Below are positions 6,465-7,475 of a stretch of 7,475 bases of DNA, one piece after another. The notes beneath the pieces were generated by a model. The model ran no database searches, was not told where the DNA came from, and was given only the letters and a program-made list of their open reading frames with translations. Both the position numbers and the translations under genes were made by a program. The stretch is from Lachnoclostridium sp. UBA6558 (GTDB lineage Bacteria > Bacillota > Clostridia > Lachnospirales > Lachnospiraceae), in assembly GCA_002434335.1 (NCBI GenBank), contig DJJW01000021.1, positions 110,637 through 118,111 on the forward strand, read 5' to 3'. Position 1 is the first letter of the stretch, and each line of letters opens with the position of its first letter.

Positions 6465-6710
6465 TCATACAACACTTCCCTGTATTAAAAGAGGTGTAAT
6501 AACCTCCTCTAACCGAAGCAACGTTAAAGCTTTGTCATAAACCATATACTCTTGCGGGTAAATAATACCAAATGTATTTTCAATATCTACGATTAAAGTC
6601 ACAAAGGTCAATGAATCCATTTCCAGGGGCTGGTCCAGTCCGTCTTCATCAAAAAAAATACCATTATTATTCAGTACCTCATATAAAACTTCTCTCTTAT
6701 ACACAAGCAT
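6465..6710 (-). CDS. Acyl-carrier-like protein of the peptide maturation system
   Basis: An 81-aa acidic protein with the helical carrier-protein layout. The motif MDSLTFVTLIVDIENTFGI (residues 31-49) matches the phosphopantetheine attachment site of acyl and peptidyl carrier proteins, with Ser33 as the candidate attachment residue. An upstream helix (about 4-16) and a downstream helix (about 59-75) fit a four-helix carrier fold of usual size. The ATG at 6710 is preceded by GGGGGAGG and overlaps the end of the radical SAM gene by 14 bases, a sign of coupled translation. It resembles the ACP-related protein (TIGR04069) that I recall from clostridial radical SAM peptide loci. It could carry an acyl or aminoacyl group for peptide modification, or serve as a binding scaffold. 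No adenylation, ketosynthase or phosphopantetheinyl transferase gene is visible in the window. The fold call is fairly firm; the function is open. Confidence 0.85.
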   Translation of the reverse strand: MLVYKREVLYEVLNNNGIFFDEDGLDQPLEMDSLTFVTLIVDIENTFGIIYPQEYMVYDKALTLLRLEEVITPLLIQGSVV

Positions 6711-7475
6711 AATTTTCCTCCCCCACTTTTCTATATTCTTTAAAAAGGGACGTTTTTGCCAGATACCTCATGTAATGTACCAATTCATCTTTTTCATTGA
6801 TACATACCTTTTTATTTCTTAACTTTCTTCCATAGGGACAGGTCTGTGCCATACACAGCGGAAAATACACACAATTCTCGCATTCTTCCTCCACCGTGTC
6901 CCGAATAAGCCAGACTGCTTCTTTCTCTTCATCAATTACAGCCACTCCCTGTTCATTGATATAACCGATGTTATTAACTTCACTGGTATCGTCCTGATAT
7001 AAAGCAATCGTACATTTGTGCAGCTTAGCCTCATGATCTATAAAATAAGAGTACTTTCTCGGTGCCTCGCACAGTCCATTCCCCACCCCAAAAAACATAT
7101 AAGACAGGCTGCCTATACCACGTTTTGTTGCCAGATTAATAAAATCAACAAAATCATTGGATTCAAATATTCTGTCTTCTGTCATGGAATGAACCTGCTC
7201 ACCTCCATAATCCTTCACATATTGCCAATGAATCTGGAAATGTTCGTTCCCGGCAAATACTGCCAGTTCGTCAAGATACTCATTAATATTGCTCAAAATA
7301 TTTTTCGTAATGTTTACACGAATTGCAATCCGATAATACCTTTTTTCATTTTGGGCAATTGTTTTCAGGTTTTGTAATATCCGATCAAAAGAATCCTCAT
7401 TGGTTTTATGAGGTCTTTGCTGGTTGTGAGTCTCCCTGTTCCCATCAATCGTAATTTGATAATGAACCACATTGA
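6697..7475 (-). CDS. ccpM: Radical SAM/SPASM peptide maturase, CcpM-like, N-terminus beyond the window
   Basis: The frame is open to the right window edge, and the visible 258 residues are the C-terminal part of a radical SAM peptide maturase. VHYQITIDGNRETHNQQRP is the typical mid-barrel strand and xDGxxxxHxxxR segment, so the CxxxCxxC cluster motif must lie upstream, outside the window. Counting from the Val at 7470, the SPASM-type cysteines are 134, 153, 197, 200, 206, 211 and 223. They include GLCEAPRKYSYFID, KLHKCT and CENCVYFPLCMAQTC, enough for two auxiliary iron-sulfur clusters. GTG 7470 is not a credible start, because the sequence before it is already core fold. Such enzymes typically form thioether or other crosslinks on ribosomal peptides. 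The likely substrate is the Cys-ending 26-mer downstream. The match to the clostridial Cys-rich-peptide maturase CcpM (TIGR04068) is from memory. The gene end overlaps the carrier gene by 14 bases. Confidence 0.88.
   Translation of the reverse strand, partial: NVVHYQITIDGNRETHNQQRPHKTNEDSFDRILQNLKTIAQNEKRYYRIAIRVNITKNILSNINEYLDELAVFAGNEHFQIHWQYVKDYGGEQVHSMTEDRIFESNDFVDFINLATKRGIGSLSYMFFGVGNGLCEAPRKYSYFIDHEAKLHKCTIALYQDDTSEVNNIGYINEQGVAVIDEEKEAVWLIRDTVEEECENCVYFPLCMAQTCPYGRKLRNKKVCINEKDELVHYMRYLAKTSLFKEYRKVGEENYACV

Noticed and set aside
7018..7377. Plus-strand open frame antisense to the radical SAM gene
   Set aside because: It opposes codons of the SPASM enzyme and shows no family motif.
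7468..7470. GTG 7470 as the start of the radical SAM gene
   Set aside because: The sequence begins within the radical SAM core fold and the frame stays open to the window edge, so the gene starts outside.

Overview
The window is A+T-rich, and every convincing gene lies on the minus strand. The genes have strong purine-rich ribosome binding sites (RBSs), short gaps or overlaps, and clostridial-type sequences. Together these suggest a Firmicute of class Clostridia, perhaps a Lachnospiraceae or Clostridium-like anaerobe. The genus cannot be fixed from the window.

Most of the window (7475 down to 726) reads as one biosynthetic operon for a ribosomally made, post-translationally modified peptide (RiPP). 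In transcription order it holds: (1) the C-terminal two thirds or so of a radical SAM/SPASM peptide maturase, cut by the window edge; (2) an 81-aa acyl-carrier-like protein that keeps the carrier serine; (3) a very small gene, 6391-6311, encoding a 26-aa Lys-rich peptide that ends in two cysteines and has a near-perfect RBS, which is the likely precursor; (4) a 604-aa fusion of a compact subtilisin-type (S8) protease and a DUF1611-like P-loop domain; (5) and (6) two ABC exporter half-transporters in tandem. This gene set matches, from memory, the clostridial 'peptide maturation system' described in TIGRFAM (CcpM-type radical SAM enzyme, ACP-related protein, TIGR04066-type protein, S8 peptidase, short Cys-containing bacteriocin-like peptides of the CLI_3235 type). 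As far as I know its final product is not well characterised.

A plausible division of labour, which is inference, is as follows. The SPASM enzyme crosslinks or otherwise modifies the C-terminal core of the 26-mer. The carrier-like protein and the P-loop domain contribute a step that is not understood. The cytoplasmic subtilase removes the leader. The paired ABC half-transporters, which carry no C39 peptidase domain, export the product. A weak hairpin at the precursor stop codon may adjust the ratio of precursor to downstream message.

Left of position 726 the operon appears to end. Positions 306-725 hold no intact gene. They contain a possible decayed or frameshifted small reading frame (500-322), a 15-bp palindrome and a lone -10-like box. 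A separate hypothetical gene starts at 305 and runs off the left edge. Its link to the peptide operon is doubtful.
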